Under the pieces are notes generated by a model. It worked only from the letters and a program-made list of their open reading frames with translations. It was not told the origin of the DNA and searched no databases. Source: JBBIQH01 sp964475945 (GTDB taxonomy: Archaea > Thermoproteota > Nitrososphaeria > Nitrososphaerales > Nitrosocaldaceae). Taken from it: a DNA stretch of 64,000 nucleotides. The translations under genes and the position numbers were made by a program. Below are positions 51,707-59,308 of the stretch, piece by piece (positions within the stretch are counted from its first letter, which is position 1; every line of letters starts with the position of its first letter). The DNA lies in contig CAYYYF010000002.1 of the NCBI GenBank assembly GCA_964475945.1, forward strand, positions 154,593 to 218,592, given 5' to 3'.

Positions 51707-53774
51707 CCTATCCCATTATATAATAGAGAATGTGGTAATCGTTGCTATAACACTTTATATAATTGATATGTATGAAGCATATGGCTATACAATATCATCC
51801 TACTCATCATCCCCCTGTAACCTTTATGCAACTATTACCATCTCAAGCATGTATTATAATGGTAGCATCAGAGGCAACCCAGATGGCACCTACTACCCTG
51901 GTGATACATTCAAGTATAACATAGAGCATGGATACAATGCTGATCCATCATGCTCTAACTATAGCTACTGGATTGATGTAACTGATGCTAGTATAACAGG
52001 CTCTACATCTGGAATACTGGAGATAGATAGTAATGCTAGAGGGGTATACTCATTCATATTCAATCAGAGTATAATGCATACTGTATGCATTATGGATAAG
52101 GATAATAGTTACTGCTATAAAAGCATATACACAAACAGGGTTGTATACACATACAAGGTTATAGAGCCTCAATTAGATGTTAGGTTAGATAAAATATATC
52201 TATATGATAGTGATGGGTTCATTGCAGTTAACAAGGATGGCACATACTATATCAATGATCCTATAGCAGTCATACATAGTATAAACTACAGATTCAAGGA
52301 TGATAGGATAGGAACGTTAAGAGCAGTTGTTGATATGGAGCATGGTATGCTACTTGATTATGAGTACTCCTGTGATATGGTAAGATGTGAGCATAGCATT
52401 AGCAGTAACAAGTATTATTACACGAATTTACACTTTGGTTACAGTGATGGGGTAAGCGTTTACATTGCAGATGATGTAGGTAGAAGCAAGATGGTATACA
52501 AGATAACGCTCCTTAACATAGATAAGGTAATAGGCCATGCATATGCTAGCATAGATGTAGAGGTTGTAAGATATGCACCAGTGTACAATGCATACACTTA
52601 TCTAGTGCTTAATAGCGATGGTGAATGGGCTTATGCAAAGGATATAGCAATAGCATTGCATTACCAAGGCAGCAAAGATGATGATGGATATATACATGGA
52701 TTAAGGAGGAGTAAGATAAATGCTAATGAGTATAATGCAATTGCATACATGCTTAGCCCTAATGATGCTAAAGAGATAGATAAAGGTTCTTTAGCACTAA
52801 AGTATGCACTTGCTGATAATTACAATAAAGAGAGTAATGCTGTATTATTCGATAAGGAAGGTTATGGTAAACTTGTATTCTCTTACAGCATAGAAGATAA
52901 GGTCTTAAAGTATAGATACTCTAGCATTGCGCTTGAGATAAGGTTGTACTCAAGAGGCTTTGCTGGGTATGATAATTTAATGCTCCTTAACGTAACATAC
53001 ACTTACCCAGCAGTAAGGTTCTCAAATATATTAGAGGTTATTGTATATGATGCAGATGGTAATATTAAGGATATACCAGTGAGCGTATCCATGAGACCCT
53101 TGAATAGCAACTACCTTCATGATTACTTAAGGTTAAAGGTTATCAATGATAGCAGGGATGAAAGATTTGCTGAGATGGTTATAAATGATTTATACAGCAA
53201 ATATAATGAGGGTTATGGTATAGGTTATGTAAGGATGATGGTTAATTACACCTCACACTACATACCAGAGTATGTTGTAGATCATTACAACTCAATACTT
53301 AATATACCATTGCATATAGCATTAGATGCCCTAACCCCCTACATAATAGAGGTTAAGGTAGGAGATATCACAAAGGTATACTATGAACCTACATACTCAT
53401 TCTATAGAGATTACAGGATAGTAGTGAATCTCGATGAGTTTAGGCTTGTAAAGGCAAGGTTAACAGACCATCTTGAGTTAATTGTAGATAAGAGGTTTGG
53501 GAAGATAAGGAGTATATATGTAAATGGTTCCTACTACGAGCCATGGTTATACTGCAGAGATATGCAAGAGTATATATGCAAGATTAAGATAGATAATGAT
53601 TCTGCCTACATTACTCTATACAACGATTGGTATGGTAAGGCAAGATTAAGTGTTGTTAAGGATGCTTCAGGTGTAGCAAGTAATTATACTAGCAACTATA
53701 ACCCCTCCATACTTGTAATTGCTTTAACACTAACTATATTCGTAGCCTATAGGTTACTTAGGATAAGATGGTAG
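51690..53774 (+). CDS. Large exported protein with N- and C-terminal membrane segments
   Basis: The protein (about 694 residues from ATG 51690; frame open from 51681) has an N-terminal hydrophobic segment (IIENVVIVAITLYIIDMY), a very Tyr/Asp/Asn-rich, beta-strand-like extracellular part with scattered Cys, and a last helix (SILVIALTLTIFVAYRLL) with a short basic end. It overlaps the VirB6-like gene by up to 26 bases. It may be an adhesin or outer channel part of the transfer apparatus. No known family. Confidence 0.6.
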   Translation: MMKGSNLSHYIIENVVIVAITLYIIDMYEAYGYTISSYSSSPCNLYATITISSMYYNGSIRGNPDGTYYPGDTFKYNIEHGYNADPSCSNYSYWIDVTDASITGSTSGILEIDSNARGVYSFIFNQSIMHTVCIMDKDNSYCYKSIYTNRVVYTYKVIEPQLDVRLDKIYLYDSDGFIAVNKDGTYYINDPIAVIHSINYRFKDDRIGTLRAVVDMEHGMLLDYEYSCDMVRCEHSISSNKYYYTNLHFGYSDGVSVYIADDVGRSKMVYKITLLNIDKVIGHAYASIDVEVVRYAPVYNAYTYLVLNSDGEWAYAKDIAIALHYQGSKDDDGYIHGLRRSKINANEYNAIAYMLSPNDAKEIDKGSLALKYALADNYNKESNAVLFDKEGYGKLVFSYSIEDKVLKYRYSSIALEIRLYSRGFAGYDNLMLLNVTYTYPAVRFSNILEVIVYDADGNIKDIPVSVSMRPLNSNYLHDYLRLKVINDSRDERFAEMVINDLYSKYNEGYGIGYVRMMVNYTSHYIPEYVVDHYNSILNIPLHIALDALTPYIIEVKVGDITKVYYEPTYSFYRDYRIVVNLDEFRLVKARLTDHLELIVDKRFGKIRSIYVNGSYYEPWLYCRDMQEYICKIKIDNDSAYITLYNDWYGKARLSVVKDASGVASNYTSNYNPSILVIALTLTIFVAYRLLRIRW

Positions 53775-54466
53775 ATAAGGGGATAGCATTAAGATTCTTT
53801 AGCAATGTATACTCAACATACGATAAGGTTGTAGTGATAACAACATTCTCCAAAGATATTGGATGGAAGAAGGAGATATTAGAGTTAATGCCAGAGGCAT
53901 GTGATATACTAGACCTTGGATGTGGCACAGGTATACTAACCATGCTTCTTGCTGATAAGGCAAAGAGGGTTTATGGCCTTGATATAATCTACAGAAGTCT
54001 TAAGGTAGCAAGGGATAAGGGTAAGGGTAAGAAGGAATTTATGAGCATAGAGTTTGTTAATGCTGATGCAGAGAATATACCATTCAAGGATGATGCATTT
54101 GATGTTGTAACAGCATCGTATCTACCAAAGTATGTTAATGCTAAACTGCTTATAAGTGAGTGTAAGAGGATATTGAAGGATGATGGTATGATAATACTAC
54201 ATGATTTTACATACCCTAGATGCGTAATTATAAGATGCTTATGGAACCTTTACTTCTTGATACTCAAGTTTGTAGGTTTGTTTGCTAAGGAGTGGAGGAG
54301 CATATTCTATGAACTTGATAAGGTAATAGCAGAAAGCAAATGGGTTGATGATACGCTTAATGAGCTTAATGCTAATGGATTTACATGCATAAACTGCAGA
54401 TACCTTACCCTTGGCACAGCAGCTATAGTATATGCTAGAGTAAGGAAGCAAGCATCTGATCTATAA
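53768..54466 (+). CDS. UbiE-like class I SAM-dependent methyltransferase
   Basis: The 232-residue protein has motif I DILDLGCGTGILTMLLA, the acidic strand end VYGLDII, INADAENIPFKDDAFDVVTASY-type motif (FVNADAENIPF) and KRILKDDGMIILHDFT, typical of UbiE/MenG and related methyltransferases. Given the downstream prenyl genes it may methylate a quinone ring or polyprenyl precursor. It overlaps the previous gene by 7 bases and the convergent epimerase gene by 32. Confidence 0.75.
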   Translation: MVDKGIALRFFSNVYSTYDKVVVITTFSKDIGWKKEILELMPEACDILDLGCGTGILTMLLADKAKRVYGLDIIYRSLKVARDKGKGKKEFMSIEFVNADAENIPFKDDAFDVVTASYLPKYVNAKLLISECKRILKDDGMIILHDFTYPRCVIIRCLWNLYFLILKFVGLFAKEWRSIFYELDKVIAESKWVDDTLNELNANGFTCINCRYLTLGTAAIVYARVRKQASDL

Positions 54467-55364
54467 CATCCTTAACTCCTACCCTGTAGTTAGGGTACCT
54501 TAGGGTATAGATGGACTTTAGCCTATCATTCCTTGCCCTTACAGATGCTGTTAACGTATCAACTATACTTGAGCCTAAGAGTAACCTTGCTATGAAGAGT
54601 GGTATACTTGATGGCTTCTTAACCTTTAGTAGATCTGCAGTATAGTATATGAACTCCTTGAATATACAAGGTTCATCATCGCATACTATAACCTTATCAT
54701 AATTACTATTCATTATAGCCTCTAACGCTCTAGCAGCATCATATACATGAATAAAGCATCTATAGTAGTTACCAGAGCCAGGTATCCTGAAGGTACCATT
54801 CATAAGCCTATTAACAACTATATCCTTGAACCATCCTCCATTACCATAAACATCTCCAAGTATTGCTACCTTAACACTAAACCCATACATCTTACCAGCA
54901 TTTACAAGCATGGATTCAGCATGACTCCTTATCTCTGTGAACCAGTTGCTAGGATTGTATCTTGCATCCTCATCTATATACGAACCCTTAACATCACCAT
55001 AAACACCTAAGCCTTGGGCATATACTATTACCTTAACATCATCCTTTATAGCATCTATAAGGTTACGCATACCTTGTATGTTAACCTTCTTATGCCTATC
55101 CTTACCCTTTACCAATGGGTTTAGTGCAGCAAGGTGAAATACTGCATCAACATCTATACCCTTTAACGAGTCTAGTATGTTCTTCTCTGTTATATCTATT
55201 ACTACACACTCTAACCCTTTATCCTTTAGCACCTCTGCTGCTTCATGCCTCCTAACCAAACATAGAAGATCATACTTGTTAGATGCTAGATGTTTAACAA
55301 GCTCTCTACCTATGAACCCATCAGCCCCAGTAACCAGTATCTTCATGGCTTTATTATCAAGCAT
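54435..55364 (-). CDS. NAD-dependent epimerase/dehydratase (extended SDR) family protein
   Basis: The 309-residue protein has the nucleotide-binding VTGADGFIGRELVKHLA, DAVFHLAALNP and a VYGDVKGSYIDEDARYNPSN segment. The catalytic Y-x3-K of extended SDRs appears replaced by WFTEIR, so the usual chemistry may be lost or changed. It probably acts on a nucleotide sugar or steroid/quinol-like substrate; unknown. Confidence 0.75.
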   Translation of the reverse strand: MLDNKAMKILVTGADGFIGRELVKHLASNKYDLLCLVRRHEAAEVLKDKGLECVVIDITEKNILDSLKGIDVDAVFHLAALNPLVKGKDRHKKVNIQGMRNLIDAIKDDVKVIVYAQGLGVYGDVKGSYIDEDARYNPSNWFTEIRSHAESMLVNAGKMYGFSVKVAILGDVYGNGGWFKDIVVNRLMNGTFRIPGSGNYYRCFIHVYDAARALEAIMNSNYDKVIVCDDEPCIFKEFIYYTADLLKVKKPSSIPLFIARLLLGSSIVDTLTASVRARNDRLKSIYTLRYPNYRVGVKDVIDQMLASLL

Positions 55365-55449
55365 CTATAATATTAATCATCTTTAACTATAATTAAAATA
55401 AGTCTACTTAACTAAAATTTTTTATCCATCTTTTACAGAATATAAAGTT

Positions 55450-56133
55450 ATGGATACTAGATTGAATGAGTGGTTTGTGCCAAGGTTTGGATCCTTAAGG
55501 TTTAGGGCATTCATAGGCATGCTATTCCTACCATACACTGGTATGTGTATATCATTTACCATAATAGGCTCCATACTTGCTGATACAGTGTATTGGGATA
55601 GAGTGCTTGCATTATCTGTAATATACTTCCTAGCATTGGGTATAGGAGCACATGCATTAGATGCAATAGGATCTAAGCGTAAGCCTTGGGGAGATATACT
55701 AGGATATAGGCTATTGCTTGTATCAGCATCATTAAGTATAGCAGTAGCATATTTAATAGGCATATATTATATAGTTACGTATGTGCCATTGCTAGCAGTT
55801 ATAGCAATACTTGAAGGGTTCTTCCTTCTAGCATATAACTTGGAGTGGTTTAAAGGCTTGTTCCATAACAATATATCATTCAGTCTCTCATGGGGCTCAC
55901 TGCCCTTACTTGCTGGTTATATTATGCAGAGTAACAGCATATCCTTTCTTGCATTGTTAACATCTCTAGTAACAGCATTAATAGCATATGCAGAGATAAG
56001 GGTATCTAGGGTATACAAGGAGTTGAAGCGTAACTCTATGCATGATGTAAAGCATAAGATGATCTTGAAGGTTTTAAGTATAGGTACAATAATTGTTGCT
56101 TTAGTGATGCTTACATTAAGGTTATTGATATGA
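55450..56133 (+). CDS. Polytopic membrane protein, UbiA-prenyltransferase-like
   Basis: The 227-residue protein has about six hydrophobic segments and the polar stretch GIGAHALDAIGSKRKPWGD between helices 2 and 3, where UbiA enzymes have NDxxDxxxD...RP. Only part of that acidic motif remains, and the second Asp motif is not evident. UbiA members attach prenyl chains to aromatic rings or glycerol-lipid heads. It overlaps the next gene by 4 bases. Shorter than usual UbiA (about 290). Confidence 0.45.
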   Translation: MDTRLNEWFVPRFGSLRFRAFIGMLFLPYTGMCISFTIIGSILADTVYWDRVLALSVIYFLALGIGAHALDAIGSKRKPWGDILGYRLLLVSASLSIAVAYLIGIYYIVTYVPLLAVIAILEGFFLLAYNLEWFKGLFHNNISFSLSWGSLPLLAGYIMQSNSISFLALLTSLVTALIAYAEIRVSRVYKELKRNSMHDVKHKMILKVLSIGTIIVALVMLTLRLLI

Positions 56134-56612
56134 TAGTAGTAAGGGATATAGGATTTAACATATTACCGATTATAAGATGCTTAGAGGATAAGGCAGGGAT
56201 AAGGTTAAGGCTTGCAGAGAAGATACTCCTAGCAGAAGTAGGCACTGTTGAGCAGATGCTAAGCATAATCTTAGATTCTAGCATAAGGGTAAGTGTAGTA
56301 AGACAGGTAGAGCAGGATGGTATCATTGAGAGAGAGGTTAGCATATCCAATAACGATGAATCTATAATAATAGCAAAGAGCATAATATATGCTGATACAT
56401 TACCTAATGCAGTTTTAGATGATATAAGGGGCAGGAGGCTAAGTATAGGCAGTATAATAAATAAGCACTCATTAGAGGCATTTAGGAGGATACTTGAGAT
56501 AGGCTATGATCCTGCATCAGATATACTGTATAGAGTATATGAGATACTACATAATGGTAAGGTAGCCATGAGGGTAAGAGAAGATATAGTTAGGAGGAGG
56601 TTACTTAACTAA
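56130..56612 (+). CDS. Chorismate-lyase-like protein (DUF98/Rv2949c type)
   Basis: The 160-residue protein has RLRLAEKILLAEVGTVEQMLSIIL, IEREVSISNNDESIIIAKSIIYADTLPN and RRLSIGSIINKHSLEAFR, the block order of chorismate pyruvate-lyase-like proteins, including Arg/Glu near REV and the A-x-S-x-I strand. True lyases form 4-hydroxybenzoate, a quinone-ring precursor. It is translationally coupled to the UbiA-like gene, which supports an aromatic-prenylation role by context. Confidence 0.6.
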   Translation: MIVVRDIGFNILPIIRCLEDKAGIRLRLAEKILLAEVGTVEQMLSIILDSSIRVSVVRQVEQDGIIEREVSISNNDESIIIAKSIIYADTLPNAVLDDIRGRRLSIGSIINKHSLEAFRRILEIGYDPASDILYRVYEILHNGKVAMRVREDIVRRRLLN

Positions 56613-56981
56613 CTTCCTCTTTACCTTATTGACAAATACATTCTTATTTATTATATACCTCTCATGTATAACCTCACCAATCTTCTCTACATCATCGTAT
56701 ACCTCTGCCTTGAACCCAAGCCTCTTGCCATCAACATCAACCAGCATTACAACTATCCTAATATGCATACCAACTGGTGTTGGTGCTATATGCTTAGCCT
56801 CAACCATAACACCTACAGTATCATCCTCATTCAGATAAGGTTTAACCATCTCTCTGCATAACCTCTCTACAGCATCTATCATGCTTGGTGTTGATAATAC
56901 CCTAGCATCTTTACCTAGAAAGTCTATGCACATAGAATCATCTACCCTTAGAGTAACCTCTTGCCTTATACCAACATGCAT
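56601..56981 (-). CDS. Hotdog-fold thioesterase (FlK-like)
   Basis: The 126-residue protein has VLSTPSMIDAVERLCREMVKPYL and GVMVEAKHIAPTPVGMHIRI, matching the fluoroacetyl-CoA thioesterase-like hotdog family, which cleaves short acyl-CoA esters. The Thr of STPSMI and Glu/His of MVEAKHIAPT are in the catalytic area. Its last bases overlap the convergent chorismate-lyase-like gene by 12. Confidence 0.8.
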   Translation of the reverse strand: MHVGIRQEVTLRVDDSMCIDFLGKDARVLSTPSMIDAVERLCREMVKPYLNEDDTVGVMVEAKHIAPTPVGMHIRIVVMLVDVDGKRLGFKAEVYDDVEKIGEVIHERYIINKNVFVNKVKRKLVK

Positions 56982-57040
56982 AATACCAAATCCTATTAAG
57001 TTACTAAAAACTTTTTATTACATATGAGAGGAGTAATACT

Positions 57041-57214
57041 GTGAATGAGTTTATACTCTACAAAGAAGGGAGGAGGATAAGGAGGGTAGATATAATAGGG
57101 GAAGGGGTTGATGAGGATGATCCTATAGTAAGGGCATTGCTAAGTGTAGTTAGAACAAAGGGTTACAATGTAGTATTCAAAGACTACTCTTTAGTAAGGG
57201 GTAGCAATAGATGA
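57041..57214 (+). CDS. Small protein co-translated with polyprenyl synthase
   Basis: A 57-residue frame starts GTG 57041 after a GAGAGGAG ribosome-binding site and ends in TGA overlapping the ATG of the polyprenyl synthase (ATGA). The translation NEFILYKEGRRIRRVDIIGEG...ALLSVVRTKGYNVVFKDYSLV looks like a compact beta-alpha-beta protein. Function unknown; coupling suggests a role with the synthase. Confidence 0.6.
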   Translation: MNEFILYKEGRRIRRVDIIGEGVDEDDPIVRALLSVVRTKGYNVVFKDYSLVRGSNR

Positions 57215-58185
57215 GTATAGTGGAGTATTGGAGTAAGGTTAGGCCACTGATAGATAATGGGATATCTCGGCTATTGCCAGTATTTTTGGAGCGTATGCCA
57301 AGCGAGCATGCAGAGATATTCAAGGAGAGTATAGAAGGAGGCAAGAGGGTTAGAGGTACATTAACATGCTTGGTATGCCAAGCATTAGGAGGTATGCTTG
57401 ATGATGCATTGCCTAGGGCAGTTGCTATTGAGTATATACATGCTGCAACCTTGATACATGATGACTATGTTGATCTTGATACAGTTAGAAGGAATAGACC
57501 AGCTATATGGACGCTTGAAGGATCAAGGAGGGCTGTGCTCTTTGGTGATCTTATACTCTCATACATGATAAACATGATGACAGATATGAGCAAAGATGAT
57601 GCAAAGGCAGTAGCAGAGGCTATAGCAGCTGTAGCGATGGGTGCATTCAAGGAGCCCCTTAACCCTTTACGCTTGGTAGAGGATATAACAACAGGTAGAT
57701 TCCCCTCTGGCCTCTACGATGTTATAATAGGGCTTAAGACAGGGGCATTGTTTGGTGCAGCAGCAAAGCTTGGTGCAATAGCAGCAAATAGGCTAGACCT
57801 TGCTGATAAGGTGTATAAATATGGCTCTAGGTGTGGCGAGGCATTCCAGATAGCTGATGATCTTAGGGAGATGTTATACATAGTTGAGACAGGGAAGGTT
57901 AATGTTAACAAGGTTGTTACCCTATTTCCTGCATGTCTATATTACTCTAACGAGTCCATGAAGGATATGCTTGATATAATCATGGGTAGAAGTGTTGATA
58001 TAACATCCATAATACTTGAAAGATGGGTTCCTTTGATAGAGCGTATGAGCAATGATATAGATGTTAGGATAAACCTTGCCCTTGCTGAGATAGAGGGTTT
58101 TGAGAATAATGAGTATACAATGCTATTAAGGGAGGCACCAAGGCATATAGTAAGGCTTATGCTTGAGAGTAAGGTAGAGGCATGA
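57211..58185 (+). CDS. Polyprenyl (geranylgeranyl/farnesylgeranyl) diphosphate synthase
   Basis: The 324-residue protein has GGKRVRGTLTCLVCQALGG, the first aspartate motif LIHDDYVDLDTVRRNRPAIW and the second as QIADDLREM, where the usual DDxxD ends in Glu. It extends isoprenoid chains for archaeal lipids or quinones. It is coupled to a 57-residue upstream gene and followed by a geranylgeranyl-reductase-like gene. Confidence 0.88.
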   Translation: MSIVEYWSKVRPLIDNGISRLLPVFLERMPSEHAEIFKESIEGGKRVRGTLTCLVCQALGGMLDDALPRAVAIEYIHAATLIHDDYVDLDTVRRNRPAIWTLEGSRRAVLFGDLILSYMINMMTDMSKDDAKAVAEAIAAVAMGAFKEPLNPLRLVEDITTGRFPSGLYDVIIGLKTGALFGAAAKLGAIAANRLDLADKVYKYGSRCGEAFQIADDLREMLYIVETGKVNVNKVVTLFPACLYYSNESMKDMLDIIMGRSVDITSIILERWVPLIERMSNDIDVRINLALAEIEGFENNEYTMLLREAPRHIVRLMLESKVEA

Positions 58186-58248
58186 TTATAAATGCATATT
58201 TGCAAAGTATATACATAACTTAAATATCTTTTCCAAGATGATAGGATT

Positions 58249-59277
58249 ATGAGGATAGCAATAGTAGGTGCTGGCGTTGCTGGCAGCTTTCTAGCATGCT
58301 TACTTAACAGCAAGGGTTATGAGGTTGAGGTCTTTGAGCAGTATACAAAGGATAAGCATTACCCAGTATGTGCATGGGGTACATCAAGACATATGCTTGC
58401 CCACTTCTGTAGCATGTGTGGGCTTGATGTTAATGATTACATACTCCATGTAGGTAAGAGGCTTGATATATATGTGCAAGGGAGTGATAAGAAGGAACAT
58501 CTTAACCTTAAGGGGCTTGTTACATTTGATAAGAGGAGATGGGAGAATGATATGCTCAAGGGTGTAAATGTAAACTATGGGGTTAGATGCACTAGAGATA
58601 AATTTCCATTACACAAGTATGATTACGTATTAGACTGCACAGGGTTCCATAGGAGCATGCTACCAAATCCAAAGGAGGATCTTTACATACCAACATGGGA
58701 GTACATGCTTGCTAACATAAGCAAGGAGAGGGACTTTTATGTTATAGGTTATAGGAATGCCATGGGTTACTTCTGGCACTTCCCTCTAGGTAATGGTAGG
58801 GCATATATAGGCTCTGGGCACTTCAAGAAGGATTATTATGGGATAAATGAGTTCCTTGCTGAGGAGCCTAATGCTAAACCACTTATGCGTATAGGTAGAC
58901 CAGTAAGGTTAGCCCCAGTTACAAGGGTTGAGCCTATAGTGTATGGTAATGTTAGAGGGGTTGGGGAGTCTATAGGCACTGTATTCCCCTTACTTGGAGA
59001 GGGTATAACCCCATCACTACAATCAGCAGAGATACTCTATACACTCATTACAGATGGTGATTTCAGTGAATCTGCATATAGGGATGAGTTGCATAATAAG
59101 TTAGGTTACTACGATGATGTATACAAGGTATTAAGGTTGAAGATGGAATCAAGGTTTAGCATGCTCAAGCACTCAAGGCTACTGTATAGGATATACAGGC
59201 ATATGAAGAAGGAGGAGGATAGGTATGGGTTTGAGGTTAGCATAGACAAGTTCGTTAATCTACTTAACGCAATCTAG
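58249..59277 (+). CDS. Geranylgeranyl-reductase-like FAD-dependent oxidoreductase
   Basis: The 342-residue protein has an N-terminal dinucleotide site IAIVGAGVAGSFLACLL, an acidic E34 in VEVFEQ, a CAWGTSRHM segment, a TGF motif (DCTGFHRS) and GVGESIGTVFPLLGEGITPSLQSAE, the second FAD motif of the geranylgeranyl reductase family. Members saturate isoprenoid chains of ether lipids or menaquinone. Position after the polyprenyl synthase supports this. Confidence 0.8.
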   Translation: MRIAIVGAGVAGSFLACLLNSKGYEVEVFEQYTKDKHYPVCAWGTSRHMLAHFCSMCGLDVNDYILHVGKRLDIYVQGSDKKEHLNLKGLVTFDKRRWENDMLKGVNVNYGVRCTRDKFPLHKYDYVLDCTGFHRSMLPNPKEDLYIPTWEYMLANISKERDFYVIGYRNAMGYFWHFPLGNGRAYIGSGHFKKDYYGINEFLAEEPNAKPLMRIGRPVRLAPVTRVEPIVYGNVRGVGESIGTVFPLLGEGITPSLQSAEILYTLITDGDFSESAYRDELHNKLGYYDDVYKVLRLKMESRFSMLKHSRLLYRIYRHMKKEEDRYGFEVSIDKFVNLLNAI

Positions 59278-59308
59278 ATATTTTTATTAATATCAAACAT
59301 GCTATGAT

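Larger units (their letters stand above)
40165..53774. other. Candidate archaeal DNA-transfer (type IV secretion-related) locus
   Basis: This span groups an AAA+ ATPase, RHH/zinc protein, TFB-like factor, ParB-like and winged-helix proteins, VirB4-like ATPase, split coupling ATPase, two-helix pilin-like protein, PrgI/VirB3-like and VirB6/CedA-like proteins and a large surface protein. The genes form four transcription units around two divergent promoters. No relaxase, integrase or att repeat was seen, so it may be an integrated conjugative element remnant, part of a larger one, or a resident DNA-import machine like Ced/Ted. Confidence 0.6.

Noticed and set aside
40165..53774. Provirus interpretation of the transfer locus
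   Set aside because: No capsid, terminase, portal or integrase-like protein was recognised; the ATPases and membrane proteins fit conjugation/import better.
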